Positions 52,705-61,582 of a stretch of 64,000 bases of DNA are shown here, piece after piece. Origin of the DNA: Chryseobacterium sp. 36-9. Lineage in GTDB: Bacteria; Bacteroidota; Bacteroidia; Flavobacteriales; Weeksellaceae. The stretch spans positions 24,753 to 88,752 of the forward strand of contig MKVE01000023.1 in the NCBI GenBank assembly GCA_001898785.1. Direction: 5' to 3'. How positions within the stretch are numbered: position 1 is the first letter of the stretch; each line of letters starts with the position of its first letter. The translations under genes and the position numbers were made by a program. The notes under the pieces were generated by a model. It made no database searches. It saw nothing but the letters and a program-made list of their open reading frames with translations, and was not told the DNA's origin.

Positions 52705-52800
52705 GCGTGAGGGCGGAGCACATTGTCGGAGCTCTTTTTGTTTTTTCTGTAAAAATATCCTTCGATAACTTCGACATAGTCGGGACAAAGGGACACGCCC
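52705..52800. repeat. GCGTGAGGG...ACACGCCC repeat
   Basis: An element with ends gcgtgagggcgg and gggacacgccc, holding ctttttgttttttctgtaaaaatat in the middle. The end pattern recalls the GGGCGT-type Flavobacteriia intergenic element; here it ends 5 nt before the adaptor stop codon. Confidence 0.5.
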
Positions 52801-52805
52801 AAAAT

Positions 52806-53888
52806 TTAGTTGTTCAAAGAACGGTAAATCAATAGTTGATTATTAGTAACGATGCTGTCGCCCTCAGCAACACCTTGGGAAACGTAGGTAGTTTCTGAGT
52901 TCTGCTTCAGGATTTTTATTTCCTTGACCTTGATGTCGGTTGGTGATTTGTATACTACCACGAAATACCTGTTGTCGTCAAAAATCACAGCTTTGGAAGG
53001 AATGGCGAGTGCCGTTGTATTTTCCGCAGATGAAACCCGAATGGTCGCCTTGCTGTCCGGAATCAACAATCCTTGTGAGTTGTCCAAAACTACTCTAGCC
53101 TGCATCGCATTAGTATCCGGATCTATGATTTTGAAAATTTTATCGATCTGTCCATAAAATACCTTGTCAGGATAAGATAATGTGGAAACCTGGGCTTTCA
53201 TCCCGAGGTTGATTTTATCGATGTCAGCCTCATTGACGTTCATTATAGCCCAGACATTTTTGGTATTGGCAACATCAAAAATATTTTCGCTACGGTCACT
53301 TCTAAGTTCCATATCCTTGTTGATATCTTTGTGAACAATGTAACCGTTAATTGGTGAAATTACACTGTAAATATTCCCTTTTTTAACATTATAAACCGTA
53401 CTGACATCGTTTGAACGGCGCAGTGCATCTTTGGCTTTTTTGACTTCGCTTTCTGCTTCCAGAACGTCTTTTTCTGTGTTAAGTTTGCCGGCGTACATTT
53501 CTTTTGCGACACGAAGGTTGTTTTCGGCTACTATCAAATCGGTTTTTGCGTCGCTCACATCTTTTTGAACCTCTGCCAACTCGGTACTTCTGATTGTTGC
53601 CAGAACCTGACCTTTGGTCACGTAATCGCCCAATTCTACATTCACGCTGAGAACATTACCGCCAACTAACGGAAAAATGTCGATATATTTATTTTTATCT
53701 GCGGATATTTTTCCGTAAAAACTATATTCGTCCTCGATAAATTTCTTTTCAACCTTTGCAAATGTTGTGCTTTTCAACATTGTGTTGCTGAGCTCAAAAC
53801 CCTTCGTTACTTCCGGCTTTACTTCTTCTTGTTTGGAACAGGAAAGTAATGCTGCTGACAGGATAATTGGTATAATTATTTTTTTCAT
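52806..53888 (-). CDS. Efflux RND periplasmic adaptor lipoprotein
   Basis: A 360-residue membrane-fusion protein. Signal peptide ends in lipobox LLSC (Cys17). The lipoyl half-motifs (GGNVLSVNVELGDYVTKGQVLATIRS, about 78-103) and the second (ISPINGYIVHKDINKDMEL) flank an alpha-helical hairpin (about 107-160), then a beta-barrel (ANTKNVWAIMNVNEADID). It links the pump and the TolC-like channel in the periplasm. The start at 53888 gives the best signal peptide; two in-frame ATGs at 53906 and 53900 overlap the previous stop (TAATG) and are possible. Confidence 0.9.
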   Translation of the reverse strand: MKKIIIPIILSAALLSCSKQEEVKPEVTKGFELSNTMLKSTTFAKVEKKFIEDEYSFYGKISADKNKYIDIFPLVGGNVLSVNVELGDYVTKGQVLATIRSTELAEVQKDVSDAKTDLIVAENNLRVAKEMYAGKLNTEKDVLEAESEVKKAKDALRRSNDVSTVYNVKKGNIYSVISPINGYIVHKDINKDMELRSDRSENIFDVANTKNVWAIMNVNEADIDKINLGMKAQVSTLSYPDKVFYGQIDKIFKIIDPDTNAMQARVVLDNSQGLLIPDSKATIRVSSAENTTALAIPSKAVIFDDNRYFVVVYKSPTDIKVKEIKILKQNSETTYVSQGVAEGDSIVTNNQLLIYRSLNN

Positions 53889-53905
53889 TTCAAGTTTCAT
53901 TAGCA

Positions 53906-55153
53906 TTAATAAAAGATTTTGGTTTGTACTAATAGGTTCAGCTGTTCTGCGGAAATCATAATCTGCTTTTTCATCTCATAAACCTGCAGAACGGTCTGTC
54001 TATAGCTTTCCATAAAGTCTGTAAAGTCTATCAAACTGACATTGCCGCTTCGGAAATTTTTAAGAATACCGTTGTAAACCGTTTCCAGATTTTCCAGATC
54101 AACCGGTTTTAATTCAAAATATTGGTCATAATGATTTTTCCAAGTTTGGTAAGCTGATTCTACCTGAGTTTCTAGATTAAGTTTCTGGTATTCTGAGTTT
54201 TTTTCGTTTTGCTGAATCGCATACTTTGCTTTTTCAACATTTCCTTTGTTAACTTTCCAGAGTGGGATTGGAATTCCAATTTTCAAATTGACTTCATTAT
54301 TGAAGGTTCCGGAAGCCTGGTCATATTCCGCTCCCAGATTAAGGTCTGGTGTGTTAAGTGACTTTTGCCATTGTGCATAACGCTTGCTGTTGTCGATCAG
54401 TTTGAGGTTATAAAGATAATCTGCATTATTTTGCAAAGCTTTTTGTTGGAGGACTTCCAAGCCTCCGAAAGGCTGTGAAATCAGGATTTCGTTTTCTTCA
54501 GTTTTTGGTAAGTTTGGAATCACTTTTTCCTGATTGCCTGTCAGAACTTTCATATTTTGCTGCAAAGCCAGGATATTGTTATTGATTTCGATTTTATCAT
54601 TATTAAGCTGAATAACGATGCTTTGAAGTCTTACATAATCTTTTAAAGAAATATTTCCTTTATCTGTCTGGACTTTGTAAGCCATCAAAAGCTCATTCAT
54701 ATACTTCAACTGAGCATCAATACTGATTTGCTTTTTTTGCTCGTAAATCAGATTGTAATACGTTTCCCGAAGCTGCGAACGAAGGTCTACTAATAATTGA
54801 TTGAATTGTAATTGAGAAAGCTCTTTGTTAGATTTTGCGAATTGGATTTCGTTTTTCTTCTTTCCACCCAGATAAATCAATTGCGTGATTTCCAAACCTT
54901 TTGCCCGCCCTACATCGAAAACTCTTTTGTCTTGAGGATTGATGGCATTAACATAACCTTCTATCTGTGGAAGTTCCCAGATTTTTGCCTGCATAATTTC
55001 GGCATCGGCCATACTGATATTGTATTGTGCGGCAAGAAGCTGGAGGTTATTTTTTTGAAATGCCAGTTCGCAATCCTGAAGGGACATCTGCTGCTGCCCG
55101 GAAAGACAAACAAATGCCGAAACGGATAACACCAGCGTTGTAATTTTGTTCAT
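53906..55153 (-). CDS. TolC-family outer-membrane efflux protein
   Basis: A 415-residue outer-membrane channel subunit. Signal peptide MNKITTLVLSVSAFVCLSG; two long helical hairpins with the repeated TolC features (SLQDCELAFQKNNLQLLAAQYNISMADAEIMQAK near 25-60, LRETYYNLIYEQKKQISIDAQLKYM near 145-170, and DFMESYRQTVLQVYEMKKQIMISAEQLN at the end). The start at 55153 replaces an in-frame ATG 24 nt earlier. It heads the efflux genes after a regulatory region with triple TTAAG sites. Confidence 0.9.
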   Translation of the reverse strand: MNKITTLVLSVSAFVCLSGQQQMSLQDCELAFQKNNLQLLAAQYNISMADAEIMQAKIWELPQIEGYVNAINPQDKRVFDVGRAKGLEITQLIYLGGKKKNEIQFAKSNKELSQLQFNQLLVDLRSQLRETYYNLIYEQKKQISIDAQLKYMNELLMAYKVQTDKGNISLKDYVRLQSIVIQLNNDKIEINNNILALQQNMKVLTGNQEKVIPNLPKTEENEILISQPFGGLEVLQQKALQNNADYLYNLKLIDNSKRYAQWQKSLNTPDLNLGAEYDQASGTFNNEVNLKIGIPIPLWKVNKGNVEKAKYAIQQNEKNSEYQKLNLETQVESAYQTWKNHYDQYFELKPVDLENLETVYNGILKNFRSGNVSLIDFTDFMESYRQTVLQVYEMKKQIMISAEQLNLLVQTKIFY

Positions 55154-55203
55154 TCTTATCTCGTTTTGGTTTTGCAAAAATGGCTTTCCGAGATTAAAAC
55201 GGA

Positions 55204-55230
55204 CTTAAATGTGGCTTAAAAAAAGCTTAA
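55204..55230 (-). promoter_or_regulatory. Triple TTAAG direct repeats: likely response-regulator binding site
   Basis: On the minus strand TTAAG-N6-TTAAG-N6-TTAAG, three copies with exactly 11-bp spacing (plus-strand CTTAA at 55204, 55215 and 55226). A one-mismatch -7 box (CATTTTTG, plus-strand 55175-55182) lies about 20 nt downstream, so the repeats cover the -33 region upward. The 11-bp phase is the usual spacing of tandem OmpR/PhoB-family sites. Binding by the adjacent regulator is inferred. Confidence 0.7.
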
Positions 55231-55244
55231 TTCTTGTTTGAGAA

Positions 55245-55351
55245 GAGATAATAGACGGATAGATGATAGATTTTGACAGAATAATCTCTCGCAGATTTTA
55301 CTGATCATGCAGATGTCAATAAAATCTGCAAAATTTGTTAAATCTGTGAGA
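55245..55351. repeat. Compound repeat: GATAATAGAC unit plus TCTCGCAGAT palindrome (copy 3)
   Basis: 55245-55271 matches the GAGATAATAGACGGATAGAT unit seen at 32177 and 32592. Directly beyond lies a 67-bp palindrome with arms tctctcgcagatttt and aaatctgtgaga (55285-55351), a copy of the family at 28483 and 47929. The two families are thus nested side by side between the kinase and TolC-like genes. Confidence 0.75.
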
Positions 55352-55359
55352 AATATTTT

Positions 55360-56724
55360 TTATTTATTGAAAATCACAGTAAAAAGATTCTGATTTTCAG
55401 AAGCTGATGTATAATCAATCTCTGCTTTGTGGTATTCTAAAATACGTTTTACGATGCGTAACCCAAGACCAGAACCTGCTTTGTTATGCGAATTGCCTCC
55501 TCTCATAAAAGCATCAAAAAGTTTTTCCCTTTCCTCAACGGGAATTGTGGAACCAAAGGAAAGGACTTTTACAATAATCCTAAAATCGGTTTCCTTGATA
55601 GAAATATCAACTTCCTGGTTATCTGAGTACAAAGCCGCATTTTTGAACAAATTAATAAATGTTATTTCCAGTAAAGACTTGACGCCTTTCACCGTTAAAA
55701 TAGAATCATCAACACTCTCTTCGTCAATCTGAAAATCCATTTTGAATCCCGGGAAGTTACGATGAACAGTCTCAAATGCATCAAAAACAACTTCATCAAT
55801 TCTGACTTCTTCATAAACACTTGCAATCCCTTCTTTATCAAATTTTGATAATAAAAGCAATGATTTTGTAAGATCCGACAATTGATAAACGTCCTGTAAC
55901 ATCTGCTGCAAAGTAGTCTTGGTTTTGGTAGAATGATTTTCCAACTGAATCAAATTTTCCAATTGGAAAGCCATTCTCGTAAGTGGTGTTCGCATCTCAT
56001 GCGCCGCACTGGAATTGAAATCCTTTTGTGACTGGAAAACATCATCCAATCGGCTGGTCATCATATTAAAAGATTTTGCCAATACACCAATTTCATCATT
56101 GCTGTTTTTCAAAATAATATCGGTAGTGAGTCGATGAACGCTGGTGTCAGAAATTTGATTTTTAAGAATCTCCAAAGGCTGAAGAAATTTGGAAACCAGA
56201 TAATAGCTGAAAAACCAAATTAATAAAACACTGATTATATAAGAAAAAATCAGTGTGTAGCCGAGGAATGCCAACTTGGACTCGCCGGTGACGTCCTGAG
56301 CACTTGTTAAAATGTAGTAATTTTCACCTTTAATGTTTCGTAATGCAGCGTAAATCTCAGGTTCGGAATGTTCGTTATAAATCGTTTTTTCTTTGTCGAG
56401 ACTATCGAGCAAATGTTTGTCCCAAGTTATTTTTTTGTCTTTTAAAGTACTGTAAACCAATTCTTTTTCAGCATTCAGTATGATAATATTCTCATTAAGA
56501 AGGACATTATCAGAGTTTTCGTCAAAAAACAAAGGTGCTTCTCTTTCAAAATCATTGGCTTTCTCAATAAAATTAACCGTAAAAACCAAACGTTTCTGAA
56601 ATCTAAGCTTAAACTCATCCCGTCTAAAATCATTGAATGATACGTAAATCACAAACATCATTATCCCGAAAATCAAGGAAAATGCAATGCTTAAGCTAAG
56701 TGCGATTTTACGTTTTAATGACAT
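55360..56724 (-). CDS. Sensor histidine kinase
   Basis: A 454-residue membrane kinase. Two transmembrane segments (about 7-29 and 152-175) flank a periplasmic sensor of about 120 residues; a HAMP region (about 177-230) and the dimerisation box AAHEMRTPLTRM with His242 follow. The ATPase domain has the N box FINLFKNAALYS and the G box GSGLGL. It would phosphorylate the response regulator encoded 60 nt upstream. Its place next to the TolC-adaptor-CzcA genes suggests metal sensing. Confidence 0.92.
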   Translation of the reverse strand: MSLKRKIALSLSIAFSLIFGIMMFVIYVSFNDFRRDEFKLRFQKRLVFTVNFIEKANDFEREAPLFFDENSDNVLLNENIIILNAEKELVYSTLKDKKITWDKHLLDSLDKEKTIYNEHSEPEIYAALRNIKGENYYILTSAQDVTGESKLAFLGYTLIFSYIISVLLIWFFSYYLVSKFLQPLEILKNQISDTSVHRLTTDIILKNSNDEIGVLAKSFNMMTSRLDDVFQSQKDFNSSAAHEMRTPLTRMAFQLENLIQLENHSTKTKTTLQQMLQDVYQLSDLTKSLLLLSKFDKEGIASVYEEVRIDEVVFDAFETVHRNFPGFKMDFQIDEESVDDSILTVKGVKSLLEITFINLFKNAALYSDNQEVDISIKETDFRIIVKVLSFGSTIPVEEREKLFDAFMRGGNSHNKAGSGLGLRIVKRILEYHKAEIDYTSASENQNLFTVIFNK

Positions 56725-56784
56725 TATTTAATGATAAATGATGAGTGATAAATTATAATTGATTTCGATAAAACTCTCAAACTC

Positions 56785-57462
56785 TTACAGTGGACTAAGG
56801 TAATATCCAAAGCCTGGTCTGGTATGGATCAGTTTTGTTTTGAAATTTTTATCGATTTTCTTTCTCAGAAAGTTGATGTAAACTTCGATAGCATTATTGG
56901 TAGACTGGAACTGGTTTTTCCAGACTTCATCGGAAATATACTGCTTAGAAAGTGTTCTGCCATTGGCTTTGGCTAATAAAACCAATAATTGGAATTCTTT
57001 TACGGTCAAATTGATCTCTTCTCCGGAACGGAAAACCTTACTGTCTTCGGGATAAATGATTAGATCTTCGATAACAATTTTTTCTTTTTCTTCCGTTTTT
57101 GGCGTTAGCCTTCTCATTTGGGAATTGATTCTCAACAACAATTCTTCCAGCAAAAATGGCTTCACCAAATAGTCATCGGCAGCTCTCAAGAAAGCTTCCT
57201 TCTTCTCCTCGATGCCGTCATAGGCAGAAATAATGATAATCGGAGTTTCTGAATTGCTTTCTCTGATGGTTTTGCAAATGTCCAATCCATTGATTTTAGG
57301 AACATTGATATCCAAAAGAAAAACGTCGTAAGGCTTCTTAGAAAATATATCGAGAAATTTTTCGCCATCTTCCGCTTTGTCGGTTTTGATGGATTTGGAT
57401 TCTAGGAAAAGTGCAATTTCTGAAGACAAAACCGCATCGTCCTCTAAAAGTAATGCCTGCAT
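56785..57462 (-). CDS. OmpR-family response regulator
   Basis: A 225-residue regulator. The receiver has acidic residues at EDDA (7-10), the phosphorylated Asp51 in VFLLDINVP, and Lys101 in YLVKPF; the C-terminal winged helix (about 125-225) has VKEFQLLVLLAKANG and NAIEVYINFLRKKIDKNF...IHTRPGFGYYL. It is the first gene of the operon RR-kinase-TolC-adaptor-pump, like CzcR or CusR. The likely binding site is the triple TTAAG repeat at 55204-55230. Confidence 0.94.
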   Translation of the reverse strand: MQALLLEDDAVLSSEIALFLESKSIKTDKAEDGEKFLDIFSKKPYDVFLLDINVPKINGLDICKTIRESNSETPIIIISAYDGIEEKKEAFLRAADDYLVKPFLLEELLLRINSQMRRLTPKTEEKEKIVIEDLIIYPEDSKVFRSGEEINLTVKEFQLLVLLAKANGRTLSKQYISDEVWKNQFQSTNNAIEVYINFLRKKIDKNFKTKLIHTRPGFGYYLSPL

Positions 57463-57586
57463 TTGATGATGATTTATTTTACAAATATGGGAAAAAGTAA
57501 TTTGAATAAAATAAATAATTTTGACAAGCCTCCTTCATATTACTATTAATCAAAAGATTAAATCCTGTCGGAATAAGATCTGAAAA

Positions 57587-57623
57587 GACCGTTTCAAGCC
57601 AATTGAGCTATTAAAACGGCCTT
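57587..57623 (-). terminator. Possible terminator after hmuS
   Basis: An imperfect stem (ccgttt / aaacgg core with a mismatch further out, loop about 19 nt) and a short T-run on the minus strand, 7 nt past the hmuS stop. Weak. Confidence 0.4.
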
Positions 57624-57629
57624 AAATTA

Positions 57630-58652
57630 TTACAAAGCTGCAACCAGCTCTTTCCATTCCTGCAGTTCCGGATTGCCTGGTTTTCTTTTCCCAAAAAACT
57701 GAACGATAAATTCGCCATCATTGTTGAACACTTCCACTGAAGTGACTTCGCCATCTTCTGTTGGTTTTTTAGTAATCCAGGTTTCACCAATCTTTGTTGT
57801 ATCAAGATGCAGGTTAAAATCCGGATCCATCACATTGAACCATTGCTGATGCCAAAGCGTTTTTTTCACTTCACCGGTATGAATCTGGATAATTCCCCTG
57901 TTTCCAACGAAAACCATTATCGGAACTTGTTTTTCAGAAGCATCTTCCAATACATTCACAACCTTGGAATTATCTATTTTTTTGGCAAAACCTTCCGGTG
58001 CCAATCTCAAAGCCTGTGTTCTGCTAACCCCGAATTTTTTGGTCAGCATAAAGAAATCGTGTGTATCCTTCAAATCTTTCCAGGCCTGTTGGAAACCAGC
58101 AACATCAATCTCAGAATCTGCCTTTTCTACAGCTTTTGCAACAATTGGTTCTGTTACAACCTCTGAAGATTGTTCCGCCGATTTATATTTTTCTGTCAAA
58201 GCATCGAATTCTGATTCGTTGCTATTATTCGTCAAATAAATCTTGTGAACTGCCAATCCATCTTTTCCAAAGAATTGAAAGCTTTTTCTATCGCCTTCAA
58301 CAACAGAAAATCCGAATTTCCAGGAATTAATAAAGATTCTCAAATCAATGTCTTCACCTACAAAAACCTGTCCGTGCGGATTACTGAAGTCAGGGTTCAA
58401 ATAAATACCTTTTCTCTCATGTACACATTCGTCATTACGTGTCAAAGCCATAACTTTTCCCAGTTTTTCAATTTCCTGTAAAAGGGCTGCGAATTCTGGT
58501 TTTAAAACGGTTACACCATTGTCGACATTGGTTGCTAAAAGTTCGGCTTCGCTAACACCTAACTGTTCTGCTGCGTTTCTTATTCTAAGGTGTGGGTTTT
58601 CTAATTTTAGAGCTTCCCATTGTTCTTTTAATTGGGTTGTAATTGTATTCAT
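57630..58652 (-). CDS. hmuS: Hemin-degrading factor HmuS/ChuX-family
   Basis: A 340-residue haem chaperone/oxygenase-like protein made of two homologous halves. Diagnostic stretches: LRIRNAAEQLGVSEAELLAT (about 20-39), VMALTRNDECVHERKGIYLNPDF (first half, with His in HERKG), and VFVGNRGIIQIHTGEVKKTLWHQQWFNVMDPDFNLHLDTTKI (second half). It handles haem in the cytoplasm, releasing or storing iron. It lies 175 nt downstream of hmuV with a repeat in between, so it may be transcribed less. Confidence 0.9.
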   Translation of the reverse strand: MNTITTQLKEQWEALKLENPHLRIRNAAEQLGVSEAELLATNVDNGVTVLKPEFAALLQEIEKLGKVMALTRNDECVHERKGIYLNPDFSNPHGQVFVGEDIDLRIFINSWKFGFSVVEGDRKSFQFFGKDGLAVHKIYLTNNSNESEFDALTEKYKSAEQSSEVVTEPIVAKAVEKADSEIDVAGFQQAWKDLKDTHDFFMLTKKFGVSRTQALRLAPEGFAKKIDNSKVVNVLEDASEKQVPIMVFVGNRGIIQIHTGEVKKTLWHQQWFNVMDPDFNLHLDTTKIGETWITKKPTEDGEVTSVEVFNNDGEFIVQFFGKRKPGNPELQEWKELVAAL

Positions 58653-58744
58653 AATAAAATTATTTTTTATGGTTTAATTTTTTTAGTTGATTTTAATTGT
58701 TTTCATTTTAATGCGATAATTTGTTATTCCGACCAAACCCGCAG

Positions 58745-58811
58745 CCCGACCTGAGCGGTTATCCTTTTTGCGAGAGGCTATGCTGAGCAAAAAGATAATA
58801 GCGGAGGGCGG
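58745..58811. repeat. AGCGG-TTTTTTGC repeat (copy 2)
   Basis: Sequence cccgacctgagcggttatcc, then tttttgc...gcaaaaaga, then tagcggagggcgga, an imperfect palindrome in the hmuV-hmuS gap. The reverse complement of 49098-49175 aligns along most of its length. Confidence 0.8.
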
Positions 58812-58827
58812 AAAAGCTGCCCCAATC

Positions 58828-59604
58828 TTATCCAAATAAAATCATCGTTTCCTGATTGACAGGGTGTTTACAAATAGTGCATGGGAATTGATAAGCCTTG
58901 CTAATCATCTCCTGCGTGAAAACCTCTTCCGGTGAACCGTAAGACAAAACTTTCCCACTTTCCATCAACAGAATTTTATCTGCAAAATGTGCTGCCAAAT
59001 TGAGATCGTGTAAAACCACAATTGTTGTATTTTTCTTTTGAGTCAATTTTTTTATTAATTCTAAAGTTTTGTATTGATGTTTAACATCCAGATTATTAAG
59101 TGGTTCATCTAGAAATAATAGTCGATGCGTCACGTCATTATCTAACTGAGCTAAAACTCTTGCCAGATGCACACGTTGTTTTTCCCCACCGGACAAAGAA
59201 TTATAATCACGGTTTTGCAAATGGATGATATCTGTCTCTGTCATTGCATTTTCCGTAGATTTGAAATCCTCAGAATTAGGTTGAGAATGGAAATATGGAT
59301 AACGCCCCATCATCACGACATCTTTTACCAAAAGCGGAATATCCTGCGAATTATGCTGGGAAAACTTGGCTTTATGCTTTGATAAAACTTCTAATTTCCA
59401 GTCGGTAATGATTTTGTCTTTGAAAAGAATATGCTGTTTTTTATCAGTTTTGATTTCGTTGGCTAGAACATTGAGAAGACTGGATTTCCCTGCACCATTG
59501 GGTCCAACAATAGCCAAAAATTCGCCGTAACCAACTTCGATATCAATACCTTTTAAGATGCTGACATTCTGATTCTGATAATTGATTTGATATCCTTTAA
59601 TCAT
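58828..59604 (-). CDS. hmuV: Haem ABC transporter ATP-binding protein
   Basis: A 258-residue ABC ATPase. Walker A is GPNGAGKSS (about 33-41), the signature LSGGEKQRVHLARVLAQ, Walker B LLFLDEPLNNLD, and the switch VLHDLNLAAHFADKI. The segment YPYFHSQPNSEDF matches the HmuV/BhuV group. Its ATG overlaps the hmuU stop by 4 nt. It powers haem import with HmuU and HmuT. Confidence 0.94.
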   Translation of the reverse strand: MIKGYQINYQNQNVSILKGIDIEVGYGEFLAIVGPNGAGKSSLLNVLANEIKTDKKQHILFKDKIITDWKLEVLSKHKAKFSQHNSQDIPLLVKDVVMMGRYPYFHSQPNSEDFKSTENAMTETDIIHLQNRDYNSLSGGEKQRVHLARVLAQLDNDVTHRLLFLDEPLNNLDVKHQYKTLELIKKLTQKKNTTIVVLHDLNLAAHFADKILLMESGKVLSYGSPEEVFTQEMISKAYQFPCTICKHPVNQETMILFG

Positions 59605-60647
59605 CTTAAATTATTTTTGAATTTTAACAAAATCGCTATGAAAACCGGGCCACCCATTACGGCTGTCAAAATCCCGATTGGTAATTCTGAAGGTGCAACA
59701 ATGGTTCTGCTAAGTGTGTCTGCAAACAGTAACAGGATACTTCCGCAAATGGCTGACAACGGTAAAATAAAGTGATAGTCTGACCGGAATAACAACCTTA
59801 AAATATAAGGCACTATCAATCCCACAAATCCTATCGTTCCGGAAAAGGCAACGCAAGTTCCCACCATCAATGCGGTGAGAATAACAATCTGCTTTTTCAG
59901 AACTTCGACGTTGATCCCCAAATGCTGTGCATCTTTTTCGCCCAACATCATTGCATTCAATGCTTTTCCTTTTGGTAACAATACATAATAGGAAATCAAC
60001 AAAACTCCAAATAGAATGGCATTCTTTGTCCAGGTTGCCGAAGCCAGACTTCCCAAATTCCAAAAGGTTAAATCTCTCAACTGGTCGTCTTTGGAGATGT
60101 AAATTAGCATTCCGGTGATGGCAAAACCGATGGCTGTAATGGCGACACCGCTTAATAGCATCATTACGACATTTGTTTTTCCGCCGGAAGTTGAAATTCT
60201 GTAAACCAAAATCATTGATAACAGCGCACCCAGAAAAGCAGAAACACTGACCAGGGAAAACCTGATCCATTCCGGAAGATAATCCTGGAATGTATGTCCT
60301 AAAACAATCGCAATAGCTGCCAAAAGCGTTGCCCCGGAAGTCAGTCCAATTAAATCTCCGGTTGCTAACGGATTTTTGAACATCCCTTGCAAGGTAGTTC
60401 CTGAAACAGCCAACATACTCCCAATCAAAACCGCCATAACGATTCTGGAAGCTCGCACTTCCCAAATAACATATTTTTCGCTGAGAGATAGTGACGGATT
60501 ACCGGATATATGTTTCCAAAAAACTTCATAAGCAGAAGATTTTCCGAACTCATAAACACCGATATTAAGCGCTGTAATCATCATTATAACTAAGGATAAC
60601 AAGCCGATCGCTATATAAAAGCCGATATTTTTTGATCTCAAAGTCAT
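59601..60647 (-). CDS. hmuU: Haem ABC transporter permease
   Basis: A 348-residue BtuC-like permease with about ten hydrophobic segments. Signature stretches: EVRASRIVMAVLIGSMLAVSGTTLQGMFKNPLATGDLIGLTSGATLLAA (about 62-110), NLGSLASATW, LGEKDAQHLGINVEVLKKQ and FSGTIGFVGLIVPYILRLLFRSDYHFILPLSAICGS. It transfers haem across the inner membrane. It overlaps hmuV by 4 nt and follows hmuT after 43 nt. Confidence 0.94.
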   Translation of the reverse strand: MTLRSKNIGFYIAIGLLSLVIMMITALNIGVYEFGKSSAYEVFWKHISGNPSLSLSEKYVIWEVRASRIVMAVLIGSMLAVSGTTLQGMFKNPLATGDLIGLTSGATLLAAIAIVLGHTFQDYLPEWIRFSLVSVSAFLGALLSMILVYRISTSGGKTNVVMMLLSGVAITAIGFAITGMLIYISKDDQLRDLTFWNLGSLASATWTKNAILFGVLLISYYVLLPKGKALNAMMLGEKDAQHLGINVEVLKKQIVILTALMVGTCVAFSGTIGFVGLIVPYILRLLFRSDYHFILPLSAICGSILLLFADTLSRTIVAPSELPIGILTAVMGGPVFIAILLKFKNNLR

Positions 60648-60690
60648 TGGTTTTAGAAGAATATAGACTTATTTTTTCGCTGATAAAAAT

Positions 60691-61566
60691 TTATTTTGAA
60701 GATTCTATTAATAATCTGTTCAAACTCAATGCAGCTTCGCCAACTCTTGGCCCGAAGGACGATAATAATCCACCATCCAAAGCAATGACTTTCTTATTCT
60801 TACCAGCATTGGTCTGAGAAACGCCCGGCATTTTAAGAGCTCCTTCTGCGCCGCCAGAGCCTTGCAAACCGATTGTGAAGAATAACAATACATCAGGATT
60901 TGATTGTATAACGGCTTCCGGCGTCAAGGGTTTAAAATCTTCGAAATCATTAGCTGCATTTTGCCCTCCTGCAATTTCTATAATGCTTGCCATTGGCGTA
61001 TTTTTTCCTGCAACCATCATCATATTACCTCTTGCATAGATGAAAAGAACTTTTGGCTTTTTAACAATTGGCCGGATTTGTTTAACATCAGTATCAATTT
61101 TATCTAATAATGCCTGCTGATTGGTATTTCCTAAAGCTTTTGCAAGCTGGTCAATCAATTTTTTGGTTCCATTGATTGAAAACTCCTGATTGAATAATTC
61201 GGTTTGAATTCCGGAAGATTTGATTTTTTCCAGCAGATCCGGATTGATATCTTTATTGGAAGCCAAAATCAAAGTTGGACTGAGCTTCATGATCGGTTCA
61301 ACAGTCATTGAGCGGACGTGGCCAAGATTCTCTGCCGTTTTCTCAAGGCTTTCCGGGTAAGTGCTTGTAACGTCTATTCCAACGATTTCTTTTTCATGTC
61401 CAAGAGCCACGACAATCTCTGTAACGCCGCCACTGATACTTACAATCCTTTGGCTGGAAATAGGAGTTTTTGTTTCTTCTGATTTTGCAACTTTTGTGTC
61501 TTCTTTTTTACAGGAAAAACCTGTTAAAAGAAGTGTTGATAAAATAGCTATTTTGATATTTTTCAT
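60691..61566 (-). CDS. hmuT: Haem-binding periplasmic lipoprotein
   Basis: A 291-residue substrate-binding lipoprotein (lipobox GFSC, Cys19) of the BtuF/HmuT type. Motifs: RIVSISGGVTEIVVALGHEKEIVGIDVTSTYPESLEKTAENLGHVRSMTVEPIMKLSPTLILAS (about 42-106) and PKVLFIYARGNMMMVAGKNTPMASIIEIAGGQNAANDF (about 172-210), with the Tyr/Met haem region. The ATG at 61566 is used; the frame from 61632 has a 22-residue hydrophilic lead overlapping hmuY. Confidence 0.93.
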   Translation of the reverse strand: MKNIKIAILSTLLLTGFSCKKEDTKVAKSEETKTPISSQRIVSISGGVTEIVVALGHEKEIVGIDVTSTYPESLEKTAENLGHVRSMTVEPIMKLSPTLILASNKDINPDLLEKIKSSGIQTELFNQEFSINGTKKLIDQLAKALGNTNQQALLDKIDTDVKQIRPIVKKPKVLFIYARGNMMMVAGKNTPMASIIEIAGGQNAANDFEDFKPLTPEAVIQSNPDVLLFFTIGLQGSGGAEGALKMPGVSQTNAGKNKKVIALDGGLLSSFGPRVGEAALSLNRLLIESSK

Positions 61567-61582
61567 AAGCTTATTGATTGAT

